A stretch of 64,000 bases of DNA from Hominiventricola aquisgranensis (GTDB lineage: Bacteria; Bacillota; Clostridia; Lachnospirales; Lachnospiraceae): the NCBI RefSeq assembly GCF_040096225.1, contig NZ_JBBMFC010000007.1, positions 65,249-129,248 on the forward strand, written 5' to 3'. Of this stretch, positions 42,816-53,406 are shown in pieces (position 1 is the first letter of the stretch; every line of letters begins with the position of its first letter). Below the pieces are notes generated by a model. That model was given only the letters and a program-made list of their open reading frames with translations, did no database searches and had not been told where the DNA came from. Position numbers and translations under genes: made by a program.

Positions 42816-45575
42816 TTATACCGTTCTTACATCCCGATCAGCTCCTCTCTCCAGCTCATCTTTTCCCTGCTTTTCTTGGATTTTTCTCTTATTGATTTCC
42901 AGTCGTTCATGAATAGATGGCTTCTTTGCCTTCGTAGTTGCTTTATTCTTTTCTGTTTGCATACTCGAAACTACCTTTTTCACAGCTTTGTCATTATCCC
43001 CTTTTGTCACATTCGCTGCTCTTGACGCTTCTACTCTGCTGTCCTGCTTTTCTGCAACCTGCCGTTCCTGCTTTTCCTGCACACTTTTTTCTTCCAGACT
43101 GCAAAAGCTCTGCAAATATGGCAGCACATGGTTCTGCATATCGGTCAGATCTTCCATACACTTCTGAAACTCTTCATTTCCCTTGTTTTTCAGATAACCA
43201 ATCCAGCTTTCATCCGTAAGTTTCAGTTCATTTTGGAGTTTCAGCTGACTTAAAATACCGCCATTTCCTGTTCCAATATCTATTTTCCCTTTGAAATGTT
43301 GCATCATTTTATCGCCTTTTTCCGCATAATATATAGTAAAAAACATCTGGGCTGTTACCATCGGCTCATCCGTCCTCGGATTACGGTCTGCGTACCATTC
43401 CTTATCCTTCTGTGCAGTACGGGAATCCAGATCTGAGAGCTTCTGACAGCGTGGTTCCATCAGCTCTCGCTTTTCACAGTAATTCACATACACCATCGGC
43501 TCTGTTTCTTTGGATATATCTGGTGCGTAGGATTTCAGCCGTTCCAGCAAAACACCTGCCCACACGGACTGCTCACAGTCTTCTTCAATCACATCCTTCA
43601 GAAAGGAAATATAAGAACCAACATTTCCACTTTGCAGATCCAGCATGACTTCCTGTATGGTATCCTGCCCTGGCTCTACATGGTCCCGATAGTCATACGG
43701 ATCGAAGTCTTCCGCAATCTCATCCAATGCTGCTGCCAGTTCTTCTGTTGTCATTTTTTTCGGATACATTGCCTCACGCACATCCTGAATCGGGATATAT
43801 TTATAATCAGGCAATGCTTTATGAATCTTCTCCAAACCTTCACGCACCACCGGCTGATCTTTTAAAAACCGCACATTATCCAAGAAGTCGCCGTGTATCG
43901 TTGTTCCCATTACAATTAACAGTTCTGTTTCATCAAACAAGCTATCCTCCGGATCACGATAAATAATCCCCATTCCACTGCCTTTATAAGCGTTTTCCGG
44001 ATCTTCTCTGTACTTCTCATAGATTGCTGCGATTTCTTTCACATCTGTGCTTTTCTCATAAGCTCCCATATCATGAATTTCATCACATTCTGCAGCATAA
44101 TATTCCAGATAAGCTTCTTTCTTAGGCGGCATATTATTGAGTACATTATCAATCATGTTATAATTGGCCTCTTCCAGTTCCTCCACCTTTGCCAATGGCT
44201 TATATTCGCCCTGGCTTTTCTGAATCTCTGCCATTACAACTTCATCCATTTCTTCTACTTTCTCCATCAACCGATCATAATCTCCACGGATGCGTTCTCC
44301 AGTCCAGCCTTCGTCTTCCAAAAGTTCCTCCGCCGCTTCTTCAATAGAAATTTCATCATTCTCATAAACGCCACCATCCATCAAGCGGAAATCTTCATCG
44401 TAAAAGGAATAATCATATCCTTCTTCTGTTCTCTGAATAGCAAAGTAACGTTCTCCTACCTCATATGCCAGTTCACTAAGGACCTGTTCTTCCAGATTCA
44501 GGAAAGAATCTAGCTGTTCAAAACTGATACTGTCTACAAAATGAGCAGTTACTTTTTCCCCGTCATTCAGAACTACGATATCACTGACAGACAGGGAATG
44601 CCCACGGAAATCTTCCGGTCTATCAATGTTGAACCTTTCAAAAATATCATCCAGTGACATATTTCCTGATAATTCACCAACATAGACCAGCTTGTAATCT
44701 TCTTTTTTTATCTTCATACCATGACTTTCAATAAAACTCATATTCATAAAAGCATAGTTTTCGCCCGGTGAATCATCCCGGATCTGATAAATACCAAATA
44801 CCCTTCTTGTTCCTAACAACAGGTTTGCTTCTTTCAATGACTGAATCTGTGGATATTTCTGCATTTCCCATTCCAGGTTACGGAAACGCTCCAGTTCTGT
44901 CATAGACATCTGATAATGCTCTGGTCCTCGTTCAATTTCCATACGTTCTGTGACATACATCGGTGATGAAAAATTAGTGATCAGATAGATATCTGCTCCT
45001 GCATCGTATAATTTCAGTGCTTCTTCCTGCTCAATGACACTCATAGGCTCCTGAAATGCTCCTAAATTTTCTTCTGCATAATCTAGGTTGTTATCCTTTA
45101 TCCGTTCCCACATCTGCAATTCCATTCCAAACAAACCGTCGTGTGCCTGTATCATTTCTTTACTCGCATATTCACCTTTACTGCCATCACTTCCAAGGCA
45201 ATAAATCTTAGAACCCATTCTGTGATAATCCAAGGCTGCTTCTTTTCTAAGTGGCACCATATCTTCTGCTGTATATCCATAGTCACGTAATTCCAGCTTA
45301 CCTATGGTTGGATCCAGCAGTTCTTGAATATCCATTCTTGCGTCATCCAGCAAATCCTCTACACCTTCTTGATCTGCCTGACTCACTGCATCTGCCAGAT
45401 TTCTTACCAAATTCCTAACTTTCTCTTCCTCGCCGATCAGATTCGCATATTCAAAAATCTGTTCTTTTACATCTGTTGAAAATTCTATATCTCTACGCTC
45501 TGCCTGAGCAATCCGTTCCTGCGTATATTCCTGCATTTTCTGCGTTTCTTTTCCTGTTATCATATTTCTCGCCAT
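42816..45575 (-). CDS. YodL-domain ICE protein
   Basis: The 919-residue acidic protein has a YodL-like domain (about 270-360: YAFMNMSFIESHG, KLVYVGEL, LDDIFERFNI, LSVSDIVVLNDG) common in conjugative elements of gut Firmicutes. Mixed helical regions and a Lys-rich C-terminus follow. The tail PSIHERLEINKRKIQEKQ (from about 887) matches the tails of the helicase and the DUF5688 protein. GGAGG precedes the ATG. The function is unknown; it may be carried into the recipient or act in element maintenance. Confidence 0.8.
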   Translation of the reverse strand: MARNMITGKETQKMQEYTQERIAQAERRDIEFSTDVKEQIFEYANLIGEEEKVRNLVRNLADAVSQADQEGVEDLLDDARMDIQELLDPTIGKLELRDYGYTAEDMVPLRKEAALDYHRMGSKIYCLGSDGSKGEYASKEMIQAHDGLFGMELQMWERIKDNNLDYAEENLGAFQEPMSVIEQEEALKLYDAGADIYLITNFSSPMYVTERMEIERGPEHYQMSMTELERFRNLEWEMQKYPQIQSLKEANLLLGTRRVFGIYQIRDDSPGENYAFMNMSFIESHGMKIKKEDYKLVYVGELSGNMSLDDIFERFNIDRPEDFRGHSLSVSDIVVLNDGEKVTAHFVDSISFEQLDSFLNLEEQVLSELAYEVGERYFAIQRTEEGYDYSFYDEDFRLMDGGVYENDEISIEEAAEELLEDEGWTGERIRGDYDRLMEKVEEMDEVVMAEIQKSQGEYKPLAKVEELEEANYNMIDNVLNNMPPKKEAYLEYYAAECDEIHDMGAYEKSTDVKEIAAIYEKYREDPENAYKGSGMGIIYRDPEDSLFDETELLIVMGTTIHGDFLDNVRFLKDQPVVREGLEKIHKALPDYKYIPIQDVREAMYPKKMTTEELAAALDEIAEDFDPYDYRDHVEPGQDTIQEVMLDLQSGNVGSYISFLKDVIEEDCEQSVWAGVLLERLKSYAPDISKETEPMVYVNYCEKRELMEPRCQKLSDLDSRTAQKDKEWYADRNPRTDEPMVTAQMFFTIYYAEKGDKMMQHFKGKIDIGTGNGGILSQLKLQNELKLTDESWIGYLKNKGNEEFQKCMEDLTDMQNHVLPYLQSFCSLEEKSVQEKQERQVAEKQDSRVEASRAANVTKGDNDKAVKKVVSSMQTEKNKATTKAKKPSIHERLEINKRKIQEKQGKDELERGADRDVRTV

Positions 45576-45594
45576 TCAAATTCCTCCTGTGTTC

Positions 45595-45642
45595 TAAAAA
45601 ATGGCATAACAGGCAGAACCTTCTTCTACCAAATTATGCCAT
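45595..45642 (-). terminator. Intrinsic terminator after the helicase gene
   Basis: ATGGCATAA (45601-45609) pairs with TTATGCCAT (45634-45642) around a loop with a weaker inner stem. On the minus strand it is followed by six T (complement of 45595-45600). It separates the helicase gene from the YodL gene. Confidence 0.78.
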
Positions 45643-45655
45643 CTTTCCTGTTTAT

Positions 45656-48600
45656 TTATTCCAGACCGAAGTCCCGTTTTCTGTTTTCCTTGCCAGTTTC
45701 ACTTTCCCGCTGACTCTTTTCTTTATAAATCTGCAGTTTTTCATGGATAGAACCACGTGTCGGTCTTTCTTCTTTCTCATCTGATTCAGACACCTCTGTT
45801 TCTGCATCTTCCCGTTCATCCATATTGAGCAATGCATTTAATTCTGACAGTCGCTCCAGTTTCTGGTTCAACTCCTCTTCTTTTGGAAATGGCTTTCCAA
45901 CCTCTTCTTTTGCATTTGCAAGCTGTTCATATACTGTTTCCAGTCTTTGTTGTGCTTCTGAAAGCTTCTCTGGATAACTGTCCAACAGATTGTTGATACG
46001 AGTAATATTTCCAAGTGCATCTGCTCCAAGATGAACTTTCGAGACAGCCTCATGTTTGACAGATAGAATAAATTCTTTACTCCATCCATCAAACTGAATC
46101 CTCATATTGAATCCCTGATAGTTTCCGATATCCATCGCAGCATCTACAGCTTTAATATCTTTACATACCGCCAGAAGTGCTGCTCCTGCCTCTTTCTTTT
46201 CTGTGAACTCTTTGCCGCCAATCTCCATAGTAAACTGCTCTGGATCTGTGATTTTATGCTCTGAGTAATGAGCGATGTCTGCCTTGTAGCTGTCAATGAT
46301 TTCTGTCAGTTTTGCAATCTGTTGTGGAAAATTCCTTGCAATATCATCTTCCAGGCGGTACTGGTTATTCATGTGGTTGGCTTTTAAAAGTTTTAATTTT
46401 GCCACATCAACATCCAATGCCATCTTCTCTTTTACTGCTGGATTTCCGGTTGCAAGAGCTTTGACCTCTGCATAGGAAAGTGCCGCTTCGTCCACATCCT
46501 CACAGCTTCGCACAGGTGCTTTGCTGGTCATAATCTGAGAAATGAATTTCTGCTTGTTCTCAATCAACTGCCACATGTAGCTGTCAAATGTGGATTCAGT
46601 TACATACCGGAAGATATGAACCTTTTTATTATGATTTCCCTGACGGATAATACGCCCTTCCCTCTGTTCCAAATCAGATGGTTTCCAGCCAATATCCAGA
46701 TGGTGCAACGCAATCAGACGGTCCTGCACGTTGGTCCCGGCACCCATCTTTGCTGTTGAGCCAATCAAAAAACGAACCTGCCCGGATTTCACTTTTCCAA
46801 ACAGCTCCGTCTTCTTTGCTTCTGTATTTGCATCATGAATAAAAGCAATCTCTTTTTCCGGTACACCTTTCGCTATCAGTTTCTGCTTCAAGTCATCATA
46901 AACATTGAAACTGCCATCACCTTTCGGTGTGCTCAAGTCACAGAAAATCAATTGTGCAGATTTCTGTGCTGCCGTGTCTTTCCAGATCTCATAACTTTTC
47001 TCTGCACAGACTGATATTTTGCTTTCTGGATTATCTGGCAATAATTCGTTCACCAAACGCTGATCCAATGCCAATTTTCTTCCATCATTGGTAATTTTCA
47101 GCATATTATCAACCGAAGCATCTACCCCTCCGTTTCTGACAACTTCTGCACGTTCCCCCAGACTTTCTACGATTTCTTTCTGCTGTTCCGTTGGTTTCAG
47201 CACCACTGTTTCATATTCCGCCTCTGGCACAGGAAGCTTTAACTGATCGGAAGTCTTGATATCTGCAATCTCCTTAAACATATTCATCAGTTCCGGAATA
47301 TTATAAAATCTTGCAAATCTTGACTTTGCACGGTAGCCTGTTCCTTCTGGTGCAAGCTCAATGCTCGTGACTACCTCGCCAAAGGTGGAGGCCCAGGAAT
47401 CAAACAGTCCAAGTCCCATATTTTGTAATTTGCTGTTCTGCAGATACCTCTGCATAACATATAATTCCGTCATGCTGTTGCTAATCGGTGTGCCCGTAGC
47501 AAAGGTAATGCCTTTTCCTCCGGTAATCTCATCCAGATACTGACATTTATTAAACATATCCGCCGACTTCTGTGCTTCATTCTGTGCAATCCCGGCTACA
47601 TTTCTCATTTTTGTATAAAGAAATGCGTTTTTATAACTGTGTGCTTCATCTACATATAAATGATCCACTCCCAGTTCTTCAAACGTAACTACCTGATCTT
47701 TTTTCTCTTTCTGATTCAGTTTCTCCAGCCTTGTCTGCAATGTTTTTCTTGTCTTTTCAATCTGTTTGACGGTATAACGTCCACCATCCTGTTCATACCT
47801 TGCACTCTGGATTGCCATTTCCAGATTATCAATTTGCCTCTGAAGCATGGCTTCCTGTTTCTCATCAGAGATTGGAATACGCTCAAACTGGGAATGACCA
47901 ATAATAACAGCATCGTAATTTCCCATAGCGATTCTGGCACAGAACTTCTTTCGGTTTGCCGGTTCAAAGTCTTTCTTGGTTGCTACCAAAATATTTGCTC
48001 CTGGATATAACTGCAGGAACTCCGCTCCCCACTGCTCTGTCAAATGGTTTGGCACAACAAAGAGATTCTTTTGTGATAATCCCAGACGTTTGCTCTCCAT
48101 TGCCGCCGCTACCATTTCGTAAGTCTTCCCAGCTCCTACTACATGTGCCAGAAGCACATTATCACCGTATAACTGATGTGCGACTGCATTTTTCTGATGC
48201 GGACGAAGCTCTATTTCCGGATTCATTCCTGGAAAACTCAAGTGACTACCATCATATTCACGGGGACGGATACTATTGAAACGCTCATTGTACACGCTTA
48301 CCAGCCTTTCTCTCCTCTGCTGATCCTTAAAAATCCAATCTTGGAATGCAGCCTTCAAGGCATCCTGCTTTTGTGATGCCAACATAGTTTCTTTTTTATT
48401 CAAAACTCGCACTTCATCCCCATTGTCATTTACGACTTTATCATAGATTCTAACATCTTTTAGATTCAAGGTATCTTCCAGAATCCGGTAGGCATTTGCT
48501 CTCTCCGTTCCATACGTTGCATAAGCAAACGCATTTCTTGGACTGTCGGCGTTCTTTCCTGTAATCCTCCACTCACCATTTACCTCAGAGAATTTTACCT

Positions 48601-51600
48601 GTATTTCCTTCTGTGCAAGATACCTCGGCGTATGAAGCAGTTCCACCATAAAATCCTGATAATCCGAAGGTTCAATCCAGGTGGCTCCAATACGCACTTC
48701 AATCTCCGACGCTTCCAGATCTCTTGGCTGAACTGCCTCCAATGCACGCACATTCGGTGTGAATTCCGGATGATTCTCTGCAAAAGTTCTCGCTGTATTT
48801 AATTTATCTCTGACGTTTCCAGACAGATATTCATCTCCGCTTTCCCACTGGTCTGTCAGTGGATTTTTGAAGATAACTCCAACCAGCTCTTCTGTGATTT
48901 TCTCTTCGGTCTTTCCGGTCAACTGTGCCATATATGGAAGATCTACTTGAGCCTTTTCATTTAGGGACAGAGCAAGTGCTTCTGTGGCTGTCTCCACACT
49001 TGTCACAGCGACCGCCTTTTTAATGGTTCGTTTGGTGAACATGTCCGCTTTCCGCTTCAATGTTCCATCTTCATTCAAGTCTTCCAGGGAACACAGCAGA
49101 CAATAAGAAGAGTCATCAGAAAATGCACGTTTGTTAGCATTACTTCCAATAACTCCATACTTTGCTGTGTAGGTATCATACACCTGATTCAGTTTTTTCT
49201 GCTGTTTCTGGATTTCTTCGTCTGTGACAAATTCTTCCATCTGCATGGCGATCAGTTCACGAACGGTATCACGGATTGCAACCATGCCTTTTACACGTTC
49301 TGCAGTGGCTGCAGGCATTTTCACCTGATTCATCAAAGAATTGACACGGTAATATACCTGATCATCTACCACCGTATAGCTGTAATTTCGGACATTCGGA
49401 TCTGCCGGAATACTCTCTGGCATCTCATCCAGTTCTGCCTCTATATCTACTGCCGCTACCATGCTTCCTCTGATGTGTTTTACAGCTTCTTGTAACTGTA
49501 ATTCCAGATCAGCTCCTTCCATTGGAGCACAGGTTGTTTCCATACCATACGGACCGGACACTTCTTTCATCTCACCAAGAATCAATCCCGGATGCTGAAC
49601 AAAATACTTGTTAATGGTAATCCCATTTGCATCACTCTCCAAATTCACCCAGTCTGGCATCTCTTTTGTGAAACTCTCACGCTTCTGGAAAAACAAAATA
49701 TCAGCACTGACTTCTGTTCCTGCATTTGCCTTAAAAGCTGTGTTCGGCAGTCGGATAGCCCCCAGCAGGTCTGCACGCTCTGCCAAATATTTCCGGACTT
49801 CCGGTGATTCCTTGTCCATAGTTCCCTTTGTTGTGATCAACGCAGCTACACCACCTGGACGTAACTGATCTATAGTCTTGGCAAGAAAGTAATCATGAAT
49901 CATAAAATTGTAGCGGTCATATTGACGGTCATTGACCTTATATGCACCGAATGGCACATTTCCGATTGCCACGTCAAAGAAATCATTGGGATAATCCGTC
50001 TTCTCAAAGCCTTTGATCTGGATATTGGCATCTGGATAGAGAAGTTTAGCAATTCTGCCACTGATGCTGTCCAGTTCCACTCCATAGAGTTTGGACTGGT
50101 TTAGATTCTCTGGAAGCTTTCCAAAGAAGTTCCCGACTCCCATAGATGGCTCCAGGATATTTCCCTTTGTAAATCCCAGATTCTCCAACACCTGATACAT
50201 ACTTTCAATCACAATCGGCTGTGTATAATGAGCATTTAATGTGGAAGCTCTGGCTGCAGCATATTCTTCCGGTGTAAGGACGGTCTTTAATTCCAAATAT
50301 TCTGTCTCCCATGCAGATTTTGTCTCATCAAATGCATCTGCAAGACCTCCCCAGCCGACGTACCTGGATAAGATTTCCTGTTCCTCTGGTGTCGCATTGC
50401 GGTTCTCATCCTCACATTTTTTTAACAGCTGAATAGCCATAATATTGGCTCGGAATTTCTCCTTCGGTGTTCCCTGTCCAAGTTCATCATCTGTGATATG
50501 GAAGTTCGTTGCTGGAATCAGTTCTGCTATTCCGTTAATCTCTTCCAATGATTCTTTTTCTTCCAATACCTCAACTTCTCCCGACAGTTCTTTTTCTTTT
50601 TTATCATAATCTGTCCACACACGTTTAGAAATAGCAGTAAAATAGGAAGACTCTTCCTCCATGATTTCTTCCTTGATTTCCCGTAATTTATCTAAGGTAT
50701 CCGCATTTACTGTTTTGTTGTGATAATGATAATAAAGTACTTCTTGTCCAAGTTTTACATCCAGACGTTCCAATTCTTGTGTTGACATTCGCTCCCAAAT
50801 ATCATCTTTTTCCGTATGAATCGTGAAACCTTCTCCATCATCATGATATTCTAATGTGTATTGAAGTCGATTCTCTTCTCCCTTAACTTTGCAAGCAAAA
50901 TCATAGATTTTTGTTCTGGTACCGGACATATATTCTGAATCAACTAGTCGCAGATCCGTTATATCTTCCGCTGTAAAAGTATCCTGTTCCAGCTGTTCTC
51001 CTAACATCTGCTGTGCTTCTTCCAGGTCTGCCAGTCTTTGTGCTTCCTGTCGTTCTTCGTACTTTTCCATTTCTTCCGGTGACAAATAATCATCTGTGCG
51101 GATTAACTGGCGAACACGTTCTGCAACCTTGTTCCACTTTAATAAAACTTCTACCTCTGGACTGCCAATTTTCCCTTTTGCAAGTTTTAATCCTTTTGCA
51201 TCATGGGATGCGTCGGAAGCATCTGCTCCTGGTATTCCGGGTGAGGAACCACCTGTTCCATACTCATTTTTCAGGAACTCAGCTGCATCTTTCATATCAT
51301 GATGTTCCATGAAATACTCATAGATTCGGTTACGTCCTCCTGCAGTAATGCCGCCTCTTCTTAACACTGCGTCAATTTCATCCTGTGTGATAAAGGATAG
51401 TGCCGGACGTTCGACCGTAAATTTCTGGTCTACCCAGGAACGCTCCCTCTGAAGATCCTGAAAGCGTTGGAAATATTCCGGATTATGCTGAATCTCCCAG
51501 CGGTGATAATCTCCCGGATTCTCATCCATATATTTCTGCAGCCATTCAAAACGATAGACAATCGCATCTGCTTCCTCTTGATCTGTCCATGCTCCACTCA

Positions 51601-53338
51601 CTACATCCTGCCAGTCTGAATATGATTGTTTCTTTTCCCAGTTTCTGCAAGTATCCCGAAAATGAAGTGCAAGAAGATTGGTCATTTCTTCCTGCTCCTG
51701 TTCAATGGCATTATTGGAAATCAAATTATCCACGTAATTTCCATCCTCATACATATCCCGAATTCTGTTCGCTGCTTCTTCCCACGTAACCATGCGGTCA
51801 AAGTTTCTTCTGGCAGAGTCCCCTCGCCGGATACGGATACCATCATTGTCATACCAGATACTGATTTTCTGACCATCTATGGTAAATCCTTTGCCACCAG
51901 TTCCATATTCATCTTTCAGAAAACTCCGCATTTCTTCATTATCCAGACCTTCAATCAGTCTTGCTGTAATATGAAACAGTGTATTTTTCTGTCCGCTTCC
52001 CGTGCGGAGAATATCATTTACCACTTCATCGGAAATAAGAAAAGCGGCTGGCTGTTCCAATGCAGCTGCCGCTTTCCTTATTTCTCCTAACTGTTCCTCT
52101 TCTGTTGGGAACAGACTTAACTGTAAATAATCTCCTGAATCACCAGCTCCTCTGCCTGTGCCTTGATCTGGTTCATGTGTCTGGTCCATGCCATTGTGTC
52201 TGCCATCTTGTCCGGTGCCGGATCTTTCTCCAGAAGTTCGTTCATCAGGTCGTCTACTCTCTGTCTTGCCTGGCTGTCGATCTCCATCAGATGACTGTCC
52301 AGACGGTTCTGCAGTGTCAGAATGTTGAACCTGGCTACCTTGTGATTTCTCAGATACTCTTTCCGCATCATTCCGTACTTGCCGATGGTTCCTCTCGTCT
52401 CTTCCAGGCTGATATCTGGAATCTGATACTCTCCGTTCTGGCTGTAACTGATCTCTCTCATAGTCTGTTTCCTCCTTTTTTTCTTCTCTATCTTCTGTGT
52501 TATCTGTATTACTTTCACGAATTAACGTGTTAAATTCATTATAGACTACTTCTTTTTCTTTTGCAACCGTTTTCAGGTCATTTTCCAGATTATTCAGCAC
52601 ATATCGTCCAATCTGCATCAGGACTGGTCTGCTGATCTCGTTGACTGCACTTCCCAGATGTCCTAATACTATCAGCTGATTAAAGTCCGTAATATGCCGA
52701 AAATCCTCTGCATCCAGATATTCCTGTGCATCCAGTCCACACCGGTTTAGTAATACATACCAGACACTATTGGTCATCAGTTCCCGAAATTCGACTTCCT
52801 GATTCTGTTCGTCCAGTTCTTCCAGAAATGTCCCTGTTACGTCCAGTCTCAGTTCTTCCAATGCATCTGGAAGCCATTCTTGCATACTCTCCTTCGCTGC
52901 CTGATGCAGACTTTCAGCAAGTCCTCCTTCTGTATCTTCCAGTGATAACTGCTCCTGCAGATAATCTGCCACCAGCTGTTCTCCTTCCACCGGAAGATTC
53001 CATAACTGAGGATCCTTTCCAAGATTCCGCACTTTATAAGTGTCCTGCACATCAAATACATACCGAAGTTTCGTTTTCGGTCCGGAAGTATTGTCAATCA
53101 AGGCAATCCCTTTGGATCCCTTTTTGATCCAGCGGTACATCTTCTGATTCCAGATTTCCATGGATGCTACGGCAGTTGCTTCCGGTCGCTGTGCATAAAT
53201 TAAAAGCTGTTCTGGAAAAGTGTATTTGTACAGTCTGGATGCAGTGTTTAGGAACCGCATCCATTCCTGCGGACTGGCAGCTACATCTTTTGCCACCTCT
53301 TCCGTCAGCTGTTCCATTGCATATAATTTATTTGCCAT
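45656..53338 (-). CDS. Giant ICE DNA methylase/SNF2-type helicase
   Basis: The 2560-residue protein starts with an ArdC/LtrC-like domain (1-130), then a polar linker (about 290-410). Two related blocks share FLKDEYGTGG / FLKNEYGTGG. An N6-methylase-like domain has ILEPSMGVGNFFG and IGNVPFG. A helicase follows, with Walker A HVVGAGKTYEM, VDEAHSYKN, TGTPISNS and QREGRIIRQGN. Such proteins are hallmarks of CTn/Tn1549-like elements and may protect or process transferred DNA. AAGGAG precedes the start. The linker is also read in another frame as tnpV. The C-terminus carries the SIHEKL tail (from 2530). Confidence 0.92.
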   Translation of the reverse strand: MANKLYAMEQLTEEVAKDVAASPQEWMRFLNTASRLYKYTFPEQLLIYAQRPEATAVASMEIWNQKMYRWIKKGSKGIALIDNTSGPKTKLRYVFDVQDTYKVRNLGKDPQLWNLPVEGEQLVADYLQEQLSLEDTEGGLAESLHQAAKESMQEWLPDALEELRLDVTGTFLEELDEQNQEVEFRELMTNSVWYVLLNRCGLDAQEYLDAEDFRHITDFNQLIVLGHLGSAVNEISRPVLMQIGRYVLNNLENDLKTVAKEKEVVYNEFNTLIRESNTDNTEDREEKKEETDYERDQLQPERRVSDSRYQPGRDERNHRQVRNDAERVSEKSQGSQVQHSDTAEPSGQSSDGDRQPGKTESRRPDERTSGERSGTGQDGRHNGMDQTHEPDQGTGRGAGDSGDYLQLSLFPTEEEQLGEIRKAAAALEQPAAFLISDEVVNDILRTGSGQKNTLFHITARLIEGLDNEEMRSFLKDEYGTGGKGFTIDGQKISIWYDNDGIRIRRGDSARRNFDRMVTWEEAANRIRDMYEDGNYVDNLISNNAIEQEQEEMTNLLALHFRDTCRNWEKKQSYSDWQDVVSGAWTDQEEADAIVYRFEWLQKYMDENPGDYHRWEIQHNPEYFQRFQDLQRERSWVDQKFTVERPALSFITQDEIDAVLRRGGITAGGRNRIYEYFMEHHDMKDAAEFLKNEYGTGGSSPGIPGADASDASHDAKGLKLAKGKIGSPEVEVLLKWNKVAERVRQLIRTDDYLSPEEMEKYEERQEAQRLADLEEAQQMLGEQLEQDTFTAEDITDLRLVDSEYMSGTRTKIYDFACKVKGEENRLQYTLEYHDDGEGFTIHTEKDDIWERMSTQELERLDVKLGQEVLYYHYHNKTVNADTLDKLREIKEEIMEEESSYFTAISKRVWTDYDKKEKELSGEVEVLEEKESLEEINGIAELIPATNFHITDDELGQGTPKEKFRANIMAIQLLKKCEDENRNATPEEQEILSRYVGWGGLADAFDETKSAWETEYLELKTVLTPEEYAAARASTLNAHYTQPIVIESMYQVLENLGFTKGNILEPSMGVGNFFGKLPENLNQSKLYGVELDSISGRIAKLLYPDANIQIKGFEKTDYPNDFFDVAIGNVPFGAYKVNDRQYDRYNFMIHDYFLAKTIDQLRPGGVAALITTKGTMDKESPEVRKYLAERADLLGAIRLPNTAFKANAGTEVSADILFFQKRESFTKEMPDWVNLESDANGITINKYFVQHPGLILGEMKEVSGPYGMETTCAPMEGADLELQLQEAVKHIRGSMVAAVDIEAELDEMPESIPADPNVRNYSYTVVDDQVYYRVNSLMNQVKMPAATAERVKGMVAIRDTVRELIAMQMEEFVTDEEIQKQQKKLNQVYDTYTAKYGVIGSNANKRAFSDDSSYCLLCSLEDLNEDGTLKRKADMFTKRTIKKAVAVTSVETATEALALSLNEKAQVDLPYMAQLTGKTEEKITEELVGVIFKNPLTDQWESGDEYLSGNVRDKLNTARTFAENHPEFTPNVRALEAVQPRDLEASEIEVRIGATWIEPSDYQDFMVELLHTPRYLAQKEIQVKFSEVNGEWRITGKNADSPRNAFAYATYGTERANAYRILEDTLNLKDVRIYDKVVNDNGDEVRVLNKKETMLASQKQDALKAAFQDWIFKDQQRRERLVSVYNERFNSIRPREYDGSHLSFPGMNPEIELRPHQKNAVAHQLYGDNVLLAHVVGAGKTYEMVAAAMESKRLGLSQKNLFVVPNHLTEQWGAEFLQLYPGANILVATKKDFEPANRKKFCARIAMGNYDAVIIGHSQFERIPISDEKQEAMLQRQIDNLEMAIQSARYEQDGGRYTVKQIEKTRKTLQTRLEKLNQKEKKDQVVTFEELGVDHLYVDEAHSYKNAFLYTKMRNVAGIAQNEAQKSADMFNKCQYLDEITGGKGITFATGTPISNSMTELYVMQRYLQNSKLQNMGLGLFDSWASTFGEVVTSIELAPEGTGYRAKSRFARFYNIPELMNMFKEIADIKTSDQLKLPVPEAEYETVVLKPTEQQKEIVESLGERAEVVRNGGVDASVDNMLKITNDGRKLALDQRLVNELLPDNPESKISVCAEKSYEIWKDTAAQKSAQLIFCDLSTPKGDGSFNVYDDLKQKLIAKGVPEKEIAFIHDANTEAKKTELFGKVKSGQVRFLIGSTAKMGAGTNVQDRLIALHHLDIGWKPSDLEQREGRIIRQGNHNKKVHIFRYVTESTFDSYMWQLIENKQKFISQIMTSKAPVRSCEDVDEAALSYAEVKALATGNPAVKEKMALDVDVAKLKLLKANHMNNQYRLEDDIARNFPQQIAKLTEIIDSYKADIAHYSEHKITDPEQFTMEIGGKEFTEKKEAGAALLAVCKDIKAVDAAMDIGNYQGFNMRIQFDGWSKEFILSVKHEAVSKVHLGADALGNITRINNLLDSYPEKLSEAQQRLETVYEQLANAKEEVGKPFPKEEELNQKLERLSELNALLNMDEREDAETEVSESDEKEERPTRGSIHEKLQIYKEKSQRESETGKENRKRDFGLE
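52117..52461 (-). CDS. tnpV: TnpV-like protein overprinted inside the helicase gene
   Basis: A 114-residue protein on the same strand, in the +1 frame within helicase codons about 293-407. It reads as a TnpV family member: GEYQIPDISLEETRGTIG, YGMMRKEYLRNHK, NRLDSHLMEIDSQA and WTRHMNQIKAQAEELVIQE. An AGGAGG (complement of 52471-52476) lies 9 bases before the ATG at 52461. In contrast the helicase frame over this stretch is a low-complexity Arg/Asp/Glu/Gln/Gly/Ser linker. That suggests this frame is the ancestral coding one here. The function of TnpV is unknown. Confidence 0.8.
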   Translation of the reverse strand: MREISYSQNGEYQIPDISLEETRGTIGKYGMMRKEYLRNHKVARFNILTLQNRLDSHLMEIDSQARQRVDDLMNELLEKDPAPDKMADTMAWTRHMNQIKAQAEELVIQEIIYS

Positions 53339-53406
53339 GCGCTACTCCTTTTCATAAAATCAGGGACTGCTTAGCACAGTCCCCTTAAAATCATCGTTGT
53401 TACTCT

